Shown: positions 4,841-5,280 of the stretch, in pieces
How the letters are laid out: the number at the start of each line of letters is the position of its first letter
Position numbering within the stretch: position 1 is the first letter of the stretch
Source of the DNA: CAUZIB01 sp963578805
GTDB taxonomy: Bacteria > Acidobacteriota > Vicinamibacteria > Vicinamibacterales > UBA8438
NCBI GenBank assembly: GCA_963578805.1
Contig: CAUZDY010000107.1
Span: 1-5,280 of the forward strand
Direction of reading: 5' to 3'
Length of the DNA: 5,280 nucleotides
Notes under the pieces: generated by a model
The model's database searches: none
What the model was told of the DNA's origin: nothing
The model's input: the letters and a program-made list of their open reading frames with translations, nothing else
Made by a program: the position numbers and the translations under genes

Positions 4841-4861
4841 ACGATTTTCCTTGGGGACGCC
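4841..4861 (+). repeat. dispersed direct repeat, copy C2 (partner 3223-3243)
   Basis: Eighteen of 21 bases match C1, ending in the shared TTGGGGACGCC. Here it is followed closely by the inverted repeat at 4872-4901, which C1 has only in part. Confidence 0.5.
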
Positions 4862-4871
4862 ATTCCTAAAG

Positions 4872-4901
4872 GATTTGCGCATTTCCGATTACGGAAAAAT
4901 C
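4872..4901. promoter_or_regulatory. inverted repeat upstream of the dehydrogenase gene
   Basis: TTTCCG (4882-4887) pairs with CGGAAA (4892-4897) around ATTA, and GATT (4872-4875) pairs with AATC (4898-4901) outside, leaving an internal bulge. It lies about 100 bp before the ATG at 4998. It may be part of the C2 repeat unit or an operator. Confidence 0.3.
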
Positions 4902-4997
4902 GATAGCCGCAATGGCTGGACAGGTCAGTCGTTATCCGTCTACTCTGCCAAGCAGTGGCTGAAGTTGACAATGCCTAGTACAAGAACAGAGGTGACC

Positions 4998-5280
4998 ATG
5001 TGTGTGACTCGCGTAATGACAGCAGTGCTACTGATGGCATCTGGCGTGTTCGCCCAAACGCCGACCAATCCGCTCCCGTCGCCAATCGAAGCCGTCGATG
5101 GTCTCCTGGGAGTCCGCTTCGTCGAGTTCGCGACCCTCCCCGAGATCGACGGTGAGGCAGCACGGATGATGCTCCTGATTGATGAACCAGGCACGGGGCG
5201 CTTGTTCGTCAGCGATATGCGCGGCCCGTTGTACACCGTGACGTACGACGGTCGAACGGTCACACAGTATCTCGACGTTA
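4998..5280 (+). CDS. secreted PQQ-dependent sugar dehydrogenase-like protein, N-terminal part
   Basis: Only 94 codons lie in the window; the gene runs off the right edge. Residues 1-19 (MCVTRVMTAVLLMASGVFA) form a Sec signal peptide with a likely cut before QTPTNP, so the enzyme should act in the periplasm or outside. The mature start FVEFATLPEIDGEAARMMLL followed by GTGRLFVSDMRGPLYTVTYD and YLDV matches the first beta-propeller blade of glucose/sorbosone dehydrogenase-like proteins, which use PQQ and calcium to oxidise sugars. The catalytic His and PQQ-binding residues lie beyond the window, so substrate and activity cannot be checked. AGAGGTG (4987-4993) before ATG 4998 supports this start; ATG 4971, in the same frame, lacks a good ribosome-binding site and would spoil the signal peptide. 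Confidence 0.7.
   Translation, partial: MCVTRVMTAVLLMASGVFAQTPTNPLPSPIEAVDGLLGVRFVEFATLPEIDGEAARMMLLIDEPGTGRLFVSDMRGPLYTVTYDGRTVTQYLDV

Larger units (their letters stand above)
4754..4997. other. intergenic region with repeat C2 and an inverted repeat
   Basis: No gene is supported here. It contains the repeat at 4841-4861 and the inverted repeat at 4872-4901. A TTGACA at 4965-4970 lies too close to the next start, with no matching -10, so no promoter is called. Confidence 0.4.

Noticed and set aside
4965..4970. TTGACA as a -35 promoter element.
   Set aside because: No -10 at suitable spacing before the start at 4998.

Overview
The window looks like an accessory stretch of a moderately high-GC, Gram-negative environmental bacterium, most likely an uncultured member of the Acidobacteriota (Vicinamibacteria-like). 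This is inferred from memory of protein families: the secreted protein on the minus strand (1956-3092, with a DSRGRWKGETLVVETTNF block) and the start of a secreted PQQ-type sugar dehydrogenase (4998-end) are both common there. No rRNA, tRNA or CRISPR array was seen.

Left part (1-1300): precursor peptides. A Nif11-type leader peptide gene (170-487) has a strong Shine-Dalgarno sequence and the expected leader up to a Gly-Gly site, but an in-frame TAA at codon 25 interrupts it. Further right, a second and unrelated double-glycine peptide (1107-1298) has a 22-residue leader ending VVGG and a 41-residue core with two cysteines. Its ribosome-binding site and leader start are duplicated 246 bp upstream (826-902), where the copy breaks off before the Gly-Gly site. 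A cluster of palindromes, including a perfect TGTGA-N6-TCACA site, lies upstream of the duplication. No maturase, protease or exporter is visible, so any partners must lie outside the window.

Middle (1299-3092): about 650 bp without a convincing gene, then the secreted 378-residue protein on the minus strand.

Right part (3093-5280): a 342-bp divergent intergenic region with inverted repeats, then a lower-GC lipoprotein gene (3435-4361) with an EF-hand-like calcium loop. A strong hairpin has this gene's stop codon in its loop. Next come a small DUF5681-like phage-type protein on the minus strand (4409-4753) and the start of the PQQ-type dehydrogenase. Diverged direct repeats (3223/4841, 3293/3341/4405) surround the lipoprotein gene and reach into the small phage-like gene, suggesting an inserted or rearranged block.

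The genes do not form one operon: strands alternate and gaps are long. The best candidate for something undescribed is the pair of RiPP/bacteriocin-like precursors at 170-487 and 861-1298. One is interrupted and the other partly duplicated, so this may be a decaying or diversifying peptide locus.
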